This document shows positions 7,261 to 13,793 of a DNA stretch of 16,328 bases, piece after piece. The stretch covers positions 1 through 16,328 of the forward strand of contig CAJKPX010000047.1 in NCBI GenBank assembly GCA_905201895.1. Reading direction: 5' to 3'. The position numbers and the translations under genes are program-made. Numbering within the stretch: the stretch's first letter is position 1; every line of letters begins with the position of its first letter. Under the pieces are notes generated by a model. That model was not told the DNA's origin, did no database searches, and saw only the letters and a program-made list of their open reading frames with translations. The stretch is from an uncultured Eubacteriales bacterium. Its GTDB lineage: Bacteria > Bacillota > Clostridia > Oscillospirales > CAG-272.

Positions 7261-7297
7261 AGTCTTTGTATCATTCCTATCACACGGAGGTAAAAGC

Positions 7298-9040
7298 GTG
7301 AGTAAAGAAATTGCATTGGAAATGCGAAAGGTCTCCAAACATTTCGGCAAGCTGGCAGCAAACCGAGACGTAGACCTGACGGTCTATCAAGGCGAGATCC
7401 TTGCGATCCTCGGCGAGAACGGATGCGGAAAAACAACCCTGATGAACATGATCGCGGGCATCTATTTCCCGGATTCGGGCAGTATCTTTGTGGGTGGCGA
7501 GGAGGTTGTGATCCGCTCCCCGAAGGATGCGTTTGCACACGGTATCGGTATGATCCACCAGCACTTCAAGCTGGTTGATCTGTTCACCGCCGCCGAGAAT
7601 ATCGTGCTGGGCACGAAATCGGATGAGAAATTCGATATCAAGCTTGCCAACAAGCGCGTGACCGAAATTGCCGAGCGCTACGGTTTCCATATCGACCCCA
7701 AGAAGAAGATATACGAGATGTCGGTTTCCGAAAAGCAGACCGTTGAGATTATCAAGGTGCTCTATCGCGGCGCCGATCTGCTCATCCTCGACGAGCCCAC
7801 CGCCGTGCTCACCCCCCAGGAGACCGAAAAGCTCTTTGCGATCCTGCGTCGCATGCGCGACGACGGCAAGTCGATCCTGATCATCACGCACAAGCTGCAC
7901 GAGGTACTCTCGCTCTCCGACCGCGTGGCGGTGCTCCGCCGCGGCGAGCACATTGCAACCGTGGAAACGGCAAGCACCACCTCGGAGGAGCTGACCGAGA
8001 TGATGGTCGGCAAAAAGGTGGAGCTTAACATCGACCGTCCCGAGCCGAAAAACACCTGCGACCGCCTGGTGGTTAAAAACCTCAACCTCGCGGATGCCGA
8101 GGGAATTCAGATTCTCAAGGACGTCTCCTTTGAGGCGCGTGCGGGAGAAATTCTCGGTATCGCGGGCATTGCGGGCAGCGGACAGCGCGAGCTGCTCGAG
8201 TCGATTGCAGGATTGCAGCACCTGCAGGGAGGATCCGTTACCTACTATAATCCCAAAAAGGACAAGCCGATTACCTTCTATCACAAAACCTACAAGCGCG
8301 TGATGGAGCTTGCAAAAGAAGGAATGCTTCGCTACGAGGACGGCAGAGATTTTACGGGAATGGACGAGAGCGGAAGATCGCTCTCCAAGAGGACCATTCG
8401 CGCACAGGTAGAGGCGGGAAAGGTTTTCTTCAAGGAGGACGAGGTCATCAATCTGCGTGAAAAGACCCCCTTGCAGATCCGTGAGCTCGGTGTACGCTTT
8501 TCCTTTGTCCCGGAAGACCGTCTCGGCATGGGTCTGGTCGGAAACATGGACATCGTGGACAACATGATGCTCCGCAGCTACCGTCGCGGACATTCGGTGT
8601 TCGTTGACCGCAAAAAGCCGCGCGATCTTGCCGAGCGCATCATCCGCGACCTTGAGGTCGCAACGCCCGACTCTCACACCCCCGTTCGCCGTCTTTCGGG
8701 CGGTAACGTGCAAAAGGTGCTGGTGGGACGCGAAATCGCCGCATCGCCCACGGTGCTCATGGCAGCGTATCCCGTTCGCGGTCTGGATATCAACTCCTCC
8801 TATACCATCTACAACCTGCTCACCGAGCAGAAGGAGCGCGGCGTTGCCGTGATCTTCGTTGGCGAGGACCTTGACGTGCTGGTTGAGCTCTGCGACCGTA
8901 TCCTGGTCGTTTGCGGCGGCTGCGTCACGGGAATCGTGGACGGAAGAACCGCCACCAAGGAGCAGATCGGCGTCCTGATGACGGCACAGCAGTCGAAGGA
9001 CTCCGACAATTCCGAAGAAAGCGAGGTGCAAAACGCATGA
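7298..9040 (+). CDS. Nucleoside-type ABC transporter, fused double ATP-binding subunit
   Basis: The 580-residue protein has two nucleotide-binding domains, like YufO/NupA of BMP importers. Domain 1 has Walker A GENGCGKTT (39-47), signature SVSEKQ (142-147), Walker B LLILDEPT (161-168) and the H-loop H198. Domain 2 has the degenerate GIAGSGQRE (290-298), signature LSGGN (466-470) and LMAAYPVRGLD (487-497), which lacks the catalytic Glu as is usual for this subfamily's second domain. Relatives are about 510 residues; the excess lies at about 319-389 in domain 2, a charged segment with no family counterpart that I recognise. The start is GTG at 7298, with CGGAGG (7285-7290) 7 bases upstream; an in-frame GTG at 7235 has its AAAGGAG too close. 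The stop overlaps the next gene's ATG. Confidence 0.9.
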   Translation: MSKEIALEMRKVSKHFGKLAANRDVDLTVYQGEILAILGENGCGKTTLMNMIAGIYFPDSGSIFVGGEEVVIRSPKDAFAHGIGMIHQHFKLVDLFTAAENIVLGTKSDEKFDIKLANKRVTEIAERYGFHIDPKKKIYEMSVSEKQTVEIIKVLYRGADLLILDEPTAVLTPQETEKLFAILRRMRDDGKSILIITHKLHEVLSLSDRVAVLRRGEHIATVETASTTSEELTEMMVGKKVELNIDRPEPKNTCDRLVVKNLNLADAEGIQILKDVSFEARAGEILGIAGIAGSGQRELLESIAGLQHLQGGSVTYYNPKKDKPITFYHKTYKRVMELAKEGMLRYEDGRDFTGMDESGRSLSKRTIRAQVEAGKVFFKEDEVINLREKTPLQIRELGVRFSFVPEDRLGMGLVGNMDIVDNMMLRSYRRGHSVFVDRKKPRDLAERIIRDLEVATPDSHTPVRRLSGGNVQKVLVGREIAASPTVLMAAYPVRGLDINSSYTIYNLLTEQKERGVAVIFVGEDLDVLVELCDRILVVCGGCVTGIVDGRTATKEQIGVLMTAQQSKDSDNSEESEVQNA

Positions 9041-10152
9041 GTAAAAAGCCCAATCAAGCAGAATCTCACGAGCCGCTTTTTCATGTGGTCAAGCGTGACG
9101 GGACTCCGTTTTACCAGTCGCTCCTGGTTCGCGTTGCCGCCGTTTCAATCGCGCTTCTGATCTGCTCGCTGCTCGCCTTTTTCCTGATTAAGCGGCACCC
9201 CAACCCCCTTCAATTTCTGAAAACGCTCTACAACGGCTCCTTTGACCAGATCACCAAGCCCTGGTGGTCCTTTGGAAAGGACGTTGCCAAGCTGCTTTGT
9301 CTGGCACTTGCCATCACCCCTGCCTTCCGCATGCGATTCTGGAACCTCGGAGCCGACGGACAGGCTCTGGTTGGTGCACTCGCCGCAGCATTCTGCGCCA
9401 AGATGATCGGCGGCGCCGTTCCCGGCTGGGCGCTCCTTCTGATTATGCTCACCACCTCGATTCTCGCAGGCGCGGTCTGGGGCGTTCTCCCCGCGATCTT
9501 CAAGTCGATCTGGGGCACAAATGAGTCGCTGTTCACGCTCATGATGAACTACGTTGCCACCCATCTGGTCACCTTTGCGCTGCTCGGATGGCTGGTTGGT
9601 GACGGCTCCACCACCCTTCAGGAGATCAAATTCGGTCATCTGCCCAGAGTTTACAACGAGGAGCTGCTCATGATCCTCATTTCGCTCGTGCTGACCGTTC
9701 TGATGTTCATCTATCTCAACTACACCAAGCACGGCTACGAGGTCTCGGTTGTTGGAGAGAGTGAAAACACCGCTCGCTATATCGGCATCAACGTCAAGAA
9801 GGTGACCATCCGCACGATGCTCCTCTCGGGCGTTGTGTGCGGCTTGACGGGCTTTCTGATCGTTGCGGCGTTCGACCACTCGATCACCGCGAACACGATC
9901 GGCGGACTCGGCTTTACCGCGATCATGGTTTCCTGGCTCGCCAAATTCAACCCTCTGATCATGATCCTCACCTCGGCTCTCATTGTCTTTCTCGAAAGAG
10001 GCGGATCGCATATTTCGGACACCTACAACACCAACCCCGCCTTCTCGGGGCTGATCGTTGGTCTGATCCTGTTCTTTATCATCGGATGTGAATTCTTTAT
10101 CAACTATCGCGTACAGTTCCGCAAGAGCAAAAAGGGAGGTGACGCAAAATGA
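9037..10152 (+). CDS. Nucleoside-type ABC transporter permease, subunit 1
   Basis: The 371-residue membrane protein fits the branched-chain/BMP permease family (YufP-like). After a polar N-terminus of about 27 residues, a first membrane helix spans roughly residues 28-51. Further hydrophobic segments follow, with the family-typical stretch TPAFRMRFWNLGADGQALVG and a later GESENTARYIGINV segment before more helices. The start at 9037 overlaps the ATPase stop as ATGA, with GAGGTG (9023-9028) inside the preceding gene, so translation is probably coupled. Earlier in-frame starts would run through the ATPase gene and give an arginine-rich sequence unlike the family. It should form the membrane channel with the next gene's product. 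Confidence 0.92.
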   Translation: MSKKPNQAESHEPLFHVVKRDGTPFYQSLLVRVAAVSIALLICSLLAFFLIKRHPNPLQFLKTLYNGSFDQITKPWWSFGKDVAKLLCLALAITPAFRMRFWNLGADGQALVGALAAAFCAKMIGGAVPGWALLLIMLTTSILAGAVWGVLPAIFKSIWGTNESLFTLMMNYVATHLVTFALLGWLVGDGSTTLQEIKFGHLPRVYNEELLMILISLVLTVLMFIYLNYTKHGYEVSVVGESENTARYIGINVKKVTIRTMLLSGVVCGLTGFLIVAAFDHSITANTIGGLGFTAIMVSWLAKFNPLIMILTSALIVFLERGGSHISDTYNTNPAFSGLIVGLILFFIIGCEFFINYRVQFRKSKKGGDAK

Positions 10153-11111
10153 CGATGATTTTAGACTATCTGTTCAATGCAATGGCACTCGGTGTGACCT
10201 TCCTCTACGGCTCCACGGGTGAGATCATCACCGAGAAGGTGGGACACCTCAACCTCGGAATTCCCGGCATCATGTGCGTTGGCGGCATGGGCGGATGTAT
10301 CGCGCTCTACGCGCTCTACGGCTCGGGCTGCCCCGCCTTTCTGATCGTGCTCCTTGCAATGCTTGCAACCGTTCTCTCGGGTGCCCTGATGGGTGCGCTC
10401 TACTGCTTCCTCACGGTTACCCTGCACGCCAACCAGAACGTGACGGGTCTTGCCATGACGATCTTTGGCGCGGGTATTTCAAAATTCATCATCAAGGCGC
10501 TCGACCAGGTGCGCTACGTCAACGCCGTTCGCGGCTCGGTTGCATATTTCCGCTATCCCTTTGCAGACCTCACCCTGGACCTGCAGAAATGGGGCATTAT
10601 GTTCTTCCTCGCTTTTGTGATCGCAATCCTCGCATCCCTGATCCTCACGAAAACACGCGTGGGTCTCCATCTGCGTGCGGTTGGCGAAAACCCCGCAACG
10701 GCAGATGCGGTGGGCATCAACGTCACGGCGTATAAGTACGGCGCAACCTGCATCGGCAGCGCAATCGCCGCACTCGGAGGACTCTACTACACCATGGACT
10801 ACTCGGGCTCTCCCGAGGCATTCCTGCAGATTGAGGACCTCGGCTGGCTTTCGATCGCGCTCGTTATTTTCGCATTGTGGAAGCCTCATTTGAGTATTCT
10901 CGGCTCGGCACTGTTCGGATTCCTCTACGTGGCAAACTCCTATCTGCCGAGTATTCTCAATCTCGTTCTGCCGCGCTACGCGCCCCCACTGCTCAAGATG
11001 CTCCCCTACGCGGTCACCATTCTCGTTCTGATCATCTCCAGCATTCGCAAAAAGCGCGAAAATCAACCGCCTGCCTCGCTCGGTCAATCCTACTTCCGCG
11101 AGGAGCGGTAA
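10149..11111 (+). CDS. Nucleoside-type ABC transporter permease, subunit 2
   Basis: The 320-residue membrane protein is the YufQ-like partner permease. The N-terminal block ITEKVGHLNLGIPGIMCVGG (27-46) is the family hallmark. Multiple hydrophobic helices follow, with the cytoplasmic loop TRVGLHLRAVGENPATADAV in the middle, the segment thought to contact the ATPase. The gene overlaps the first permease gene by ATGA and has a strong GGGAGGTGA (10134-10142). It is the last gene of the salvage cluster, and a terminator follows at 11142. Confidence 0.92.
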   Translation: MTMILDYLFNAMALGVTFLYGSTGEIITEKVGHLNLGIPGIMCVGGMGGCIALYALYGSGCPAFLIVLLAMLATVLSGALMGALYCFLTVTLHANQNVTGLAMTIFGAGISKFIIKALDQVRYVNAVRGSVAYFRYPFADLTLDLQKWGIMFFLAFVIAILASLILTKTRVGLHLRAVGENPATADAVGINVTAYKYGATCIGSAIAALGGLYYTMDYSGSPEAFLQIEDLGWLSIALVIFALWKPHLSILGSALFGFLYVANSYLPSILNLVLPRYAPPLLKMLPYAVTILVLIISSIRKKRENQPPASLGQSYFREER

Positions 11112-11141
11112 CAGCGCCCCTTCAAATCATACAATCCAGCG

Positions 11142-11180
11142 AGTCCTCCCTGCAACACGAGGGAGGGCTTGCTTTTTTTC
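11142..11180 (+). terminator. Terminator of the purine salvage cluster
   Basis: AGTCCTCCCT (11142-11151) pairs with AGGGAGGGCT (11160-11169), including one G-U pair. The loop is 8 bases and TTGCTTTTTTTC follows. It lies 30 bases after the second permease gene and before the fumC promoter. Confidence 0.88.
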
Positions 11181-11198
11181 AAAATCCACCGCGCGCTC

Positions 11199-11227
11199 TT
11201 GCTTTTGGTCGACTTTTGTGGTATGAT
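11199..11227 (+). promoter_or_regulatory. Promoter of fumC
   Basis: TTGCTT (11199-11204), a 17-base spacer and TATGAT (11222-11227) lie about 40 bases before the ATG. An overlapping alternative is TTGGTC (11205-11210) with TATAAA (11227-11232) at 16 bases. Either one starts transcription after the preceding terminator. Confidence 0.65.
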
Positions 11228-11268
11228 ATAAAATGATAAAGAAAAGCCCCCGCAAAGGAGTAAACGCC

Positions 11269-12645
11269 ATGAAATACAGAACCGAGCACGATTCGATGGG
11301 CGAGGTGCGCGTGCCCGCCGACCGCTATTGGGGCGCGCAGACCGAGCGAAGCCGCAACAATTTCCGTATTGGAGAAGGGCGCGAGCTGATGCCGCGCGAG
11401 ATCATTCATGCCTTTGGTCTGCTCAAAAAAGCAGCGGCACGTGCCAACGCCGCGATCCGCCCCAATGCCATGACCGACGAAAAATGCCGCGTGATTTCTG
11501 CTGCATGCGATGAGGTGATCGACGGCAGGCTCGCCTCGCATTTTCCTCTCGTGGTCTGGCAGACAGGCTCGGGCACGCAATCGAATATGAACGTCAACGA
11601 GGTGGTTGCCAACCGCGGAAACGAGCTTGCCGGCAAGAAGCTGCTCCACCCCAACGACGACGTGAATATGTCGCAATCCTCCAACGATACCTTCCCCACC
11701 GCCATGCATATCTCGGCGGTGCTCTCGGTGACGCGTGAGGTCCTGCCCGCGCTTGATGCCCTGATCGGCACACTGCTGCGCCTGGAGGCAGAGAACGTTG
11801 ACGCAATCAAATGCGGTCGCACGCATTTGCAGGACGCCACACCGATCACCTTTGCGCAGGAAATCTCGGGCTGGCGATCCTCGCTCCAGAAGGACGCAAA
11901 AATGCTCCGTCTCGCAACCGAGGAGCTCTATGAGCTCGCCCTCGGTGGAACGGCGGTTGGAACAGGTCTCAACGCCCCCGCAGGCTTCGACACGCGCGTT
12001 GCCGCCGAGCTTGCCGCACTCACGGGTCTGCCCTTCCGCACCGCGGAGAACAAATTTCACGCACTGACCTCCAAGGACGAGCTGGTGTTTGCGCACGGTG
12101 CGCTCAAAGCACTCGCGGCGGACCTCTGGAAGATCGCAAACGACGTGCGTTGGCTCGCCTCGGGTCCCCGCCTCGGGCTTGGCGAGATCCGCATCCCCGA
12201 AAACGAGCCCGGCTCCTCGATCATGCCCGGAAAGGTCAACCCCACGCAATGCGAGGCGGTGACGATGGTGGCGGTCCAGGTGATGGGCAACGACACGGCG
12301 GTTGGTCTTGCGGCGTCACAGGGCAATTTCGAGCTCAACGTCTTTATGCCGGTCTGCGCCTGCAATTTCCTGCAATCGGCGCGCCTGCTCGCCGACGTGA
12401 TGCGCTCGTTTGACGCCAACTGCCTCTCGGGGCTTGTTGCCGACCGCGACCGCATGCGCCAAAATCTGGAGCGCTCGCTCATGCTCGTCACCTGCCTCAA
12501 TCCCTACATCGGCTACGAGAACGCCGCCAAGACCGCAAAGCTCGCCTATTCGGAGAATATCACGCTCCGCGAGGCATGCCTGCGCCTGGGATTCCTCACG
12601 CCCGAGCGCTTCGACGAAGTGTTCCGCCCCGAGGAGATGGTTTGA
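11269..12645 (+). CDS. fumC: Class II fumarate hydratase
   Basis: The cytoplasmic, iron-sulfur-independent enzyme interconverts fumarate and malate. The 458-residue length matches FumC. Visible blocks are GSGTQSNMNVNEV (101-113), SQSSNDTFPTAMH (135-147), GRTHLQDATP (183-192) with the likely general acid H186, and the superfamily signature GSSIMPGKVNP (315-325), whose flexible loop holds the catalytic serine. Aspartase, argininosuccinate lyase and adenylosuccinate lyase share the last motif, but the NMN and SSNDTFPTAMH blocks and the overall match favour fumarase; aspartase is the closest alternative. The start at 11269 has AAAGGAG (11254-11260) upstream and begins at the family N-terminus (MKYRTEHDSMGEV). 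The in-frame ATG at 11233 lies at the promoter's predicted transcription start and was rejected. No other TCA-cycle gene is in the window. Confidence 0.95.
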   Translation: MKYRTEHDSMGEVRVPADRYWGAQTERSRNNFRIGEGRELMPREIIHAFGLLKKAAARANAAIRPNAMTDEKCRVISAACDEVIDGRLASHFPLVVWQTGSGTQSNMNVNEVVANRGNELAGKKLLHPNDDVNMSQSSNDTFPTAMHISAVLSVTREVLPALDALIGTLLRLEAENVDAIKCGRTHLQDATPITFAQEISGWRSSLQKDAKMLRLATEELYELALGGTAVGTGLNAPAGFDTRVAAELAALTGLPFRTAENKFHALTSKDELVFAHGALKALAADLWKIANDVRWLASGPRLGLGEIRIPENEPGSSIMPGKVNPTQCEAVTMVAVQVMGNDTAVGLAASQGNFELNVFMPVCACNFLQSARLLADVMRSFDANCLSGLVADRDRMRQNLERSLMLVTCLNPYIGYENAAKTAKLAYSENITLREACLRLGFLTPERFDEVFRPEEMV

Positions 12646-12657
12646 AGCAACATTTTT

Positions 12658-12709
12658 CTACGGGTAACCGCTACGGACAAACTCTACGGATAATCTCTAC
12701 GGATAAGCG
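12658..12709 (+). repeat. Four tandem 13-base repeats after fumC
   Basis: CTACGGGTAACCG, CTACGGACAAACT, CTACGGATAATCT and CTACGGATAAGCG follow each other without gaps. The first six bases of each unit are identical. The last unit resembles the CGGATAAGC found just before the repeat copy at 13110, so the array may have grown from the edge of that element. Confidence 0.75.
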
Positions 12710-12717
12710 ATTTTTTA

Positions 12718-12760
12718 GCCTCCCACAGTGCACAGCGGGAGAAAATTTGCACGGGGGCTT
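12718..12760 (+). repeat. Degenerate copy of the GCCTCCC repeat
   Basis: AGCCTCCCACAGTGCACAGC followed by GGGAGAAAATTTGCA matches the start of the element at 13128 and 3410. The rest is missing and replaced by CGGGGGCTTTTGAAGAATC, whose tail recurs at about 13011-13024. It appears to be an internally deleted copy. Confidence 0.55.
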
Positions 12761-12788
12761 TTGAAGAATCATTTGCATTGAAAAGTAG

Positions 12789-12902
12789 GGGCGATCATTG
12801 ATCGCCCGCCATAAGTCTTGGAAAGATCGAACAGGCGATCATTGATCGCCCGCCGAAGAGAAAACCGATCTTGCAGGGGCGATTCACGAATCGCCCCTGC
12901 AA
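12789..12902. repeat. Palindromic GCGATCATTGATCGCC repeat cluster
   Basis: The 20-mer GCGATCATTGATCGCCCGCC occurs twice without change (12791-12810 and 12835-12854), each containing a near-perfect palindrome. A third, related unit at 12871-12902 is a perfect inverted repeat: TTGCAGGGGCGATTC, AC, then GAATCGCCCCTGCAA. The spacing and strong dyads resemble REP/BIME-type intergenic repeats. No gene is present. Confidence 0.75.
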
Positions 12903-12960
12903 CAAAGAGCGGAACCGCGACAGCGATGGTGGGGGTCTTTTCAAACGGTCGTGACGGAAA

Positions 12961-13014
12961 AAACAACCCTACCGTCACGCTTCGCGTGCCACCTCCCCTT
13001 GCACAGGGGAGGCT
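12961..13014 (-). repeat. Reverse copy of the GCCTCCCC...GGGTTGTT repeat
   Basis: On the - strand this reads AGCCTCCCCTGTGCAAGGGG, then a hairpin-forming GCACGCGAAGCGTG, then AGGGTTGTT. Bases 12961-13012 are identical to 13218-13269. A flanking 8-pair stem (CGTGACGG at 12950-12957 with CCGTCACG at 12972-12979) extends the structure. Confidence 0.75.
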
Positions 13015-13056
13015 TTGAAGAATCGTTTGCTATGGAAATAGTAGAGTTGGAATAAG

Positions 13057-13196
13057 ACGAATTCAAACCGCATGACCGAAATTTTCCTCTTCAAAACGGC
13101 ATCTTTCCCACGGATAAGCTAACCTTTAGCCTCCCCTGTGCAAGTGGAAGAAATTTGCAAGCAAATTGGACCGCGTTAGCGGTGGAAGGGTTGTTT
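13057..13196 (+). repeat. Direct repeat unit of about 140 bases, copy 1
   Basis: The unit starts at ACGAATTC and ends in GGAAGGGTTGTT. It contains the core GCCTCCCCTGTGCAAGTGGA (from 13129), AAATTTGCAAGCAAATT and the hairpin ACCGC-GTTA-GCGGT. It matches 13308-13445 throughout with substitutions and a 2-base length change. The core half also matches 3410-3476. Confidence 0.75.
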
Positions 13197-13217
13197 TCCG
13201 TGTTGAAACCATTTTGC

Positions 13218-13298
13218 AAACAACCCTACCGTCACGCTTCGCGTGCCACCTCCCCTTGCACAGGGGAGGGGGACCGCGTCAGCGGTGGAAGGGTTGTT
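13218..13298. repeat. Composite inverted-repeat element of 81 bases
   Basis: The element begins AACAACCCTACCG and ends CGGTGGAAGGGTTGTT, so its ends are inverted copies. The centre, CCTCCCCTTGCACAGGGGAGG, is itself a dyad. The left 52 bases are identical to 12961-13012. The right part (GGACCGCGTCAGCGGTGGAA) matches the end of the direct repeat at 13168-13188. It could be a complete small unit or a head-to-head fusion of two half units. Confidence 0.7.
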
Positions 13299-13307
13299 CT
13301 ACCGCAA

Positions 13308-13445
13308 ACGAATTCATCCCATTCGACACAATCTTTTTCTTCAAACAACATCTTTTCCATAGGCAAACTAACCTTTAGCCTTCCTTGTGTAAGTGGAAGA
13401 AACTTGCAAGCAAATTAGACCGCGTTAGCGGTGGTGAGGTTGTTT
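13308..13445 (+). repeat. Direct repeat unit of about 140 bases, copy 2
   Basis: It is aligned with copy 1 at an offset of about 250 bases, from ACGAATTC to GGTGAGGTTGTTT. It has more substitutions from the shared core (GCCTTCCTTGTGTAAGTGGA) and is the more decayed copy. Together with the 52-base identity 257 bases apart, it suggests that a block of about 250 bases was duplicated in tandem. Confidence 0.72.
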
Positions 13446-13746
13446 GCAAGCGCTATCGCCAAAGAATTTTTTGTCCTCGGCGCCTCCTTTTGAAAAAGGC
13501 GGGCGAAAACTTTTGTCGAGCCGAGCAAAGACCTCCGATTTGTAAGTCTGCGCAAGGTCGCTCACCGCTTTTCTCTTGCAGGAAAGGGCGCCGGAGAAAA
13601 GCTCGCAAAAGAGAACGCCGAGGGAGTGATTTCGCCCTCTGCGGAGGGCGAGGAGGGCTACGCGCCCTCCACCGCGCAAGCTTTTGAAAAAAGCTTGACC
13701 AAAACCTTCAATAATTTGATGAAGCCCGTTCGTTTTGATACAGCTT
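13446..13746. other. Noncoding stretch with several hairpins
   Basis: No credible gene is present. Dyads seen are CTCGGC (13476-13481) with GCCGAG (13520-13525), GCCCTC-TGCG-GAGGGC (13634-13649), GAGGGC-TACGC-GCCCTC (13652-13668) and CAAGCTTTT-GAA-AAAAGCTTG (13677-13697). The composition differs from the repeats to its left. It may be another family of intergenic repeat or a remnant, but no second copy exists in the window to prove it. Confidence 0.45.
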
Positions 13747-13779
13747 GAGGGTCCCGATGCGTACCGCATCGGGACCCTC
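13747..13779 (-). terminator. Perfect 15-pair hairpin after sulP, probable terminator
   Basis: GAGGGTCCCGATGCG (13747-13761) and CGCATCGGGACCCTC (13765-13779) pair perfectly around a 3-base loop. It lies 14 bases beyond the sulP stop codon. The - strand side lacks a clear U-tract, while the + side continues TCTCTGTTGGTTCGTTTTATT, so it may also stop + strand transcription coming from the repeat region. Confidence 0.6.
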
Positions 13780-13793
13780 TCTGTTGGTTCGTT

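Noticed and set aside
7280..9031. 583-residue - strand reading frame opposite the ABC ATPase gene
   Set aside because: It mirrors the real gene, shows no family motif and has no promoter of its own.
12718..13446. CRISPR array
   Set aside because: The repeats differ in length and orientation, spacing is irregular, and no cas gene is nearby.
13155..13769. Small reading frames in the repeat region, including 13155-13418, 13385-13687 (+) and 13425-13769 (-)
   Set aside because: They run through repeat units and hairpins, have no good start signals and translate to low-complexity basic sequence.
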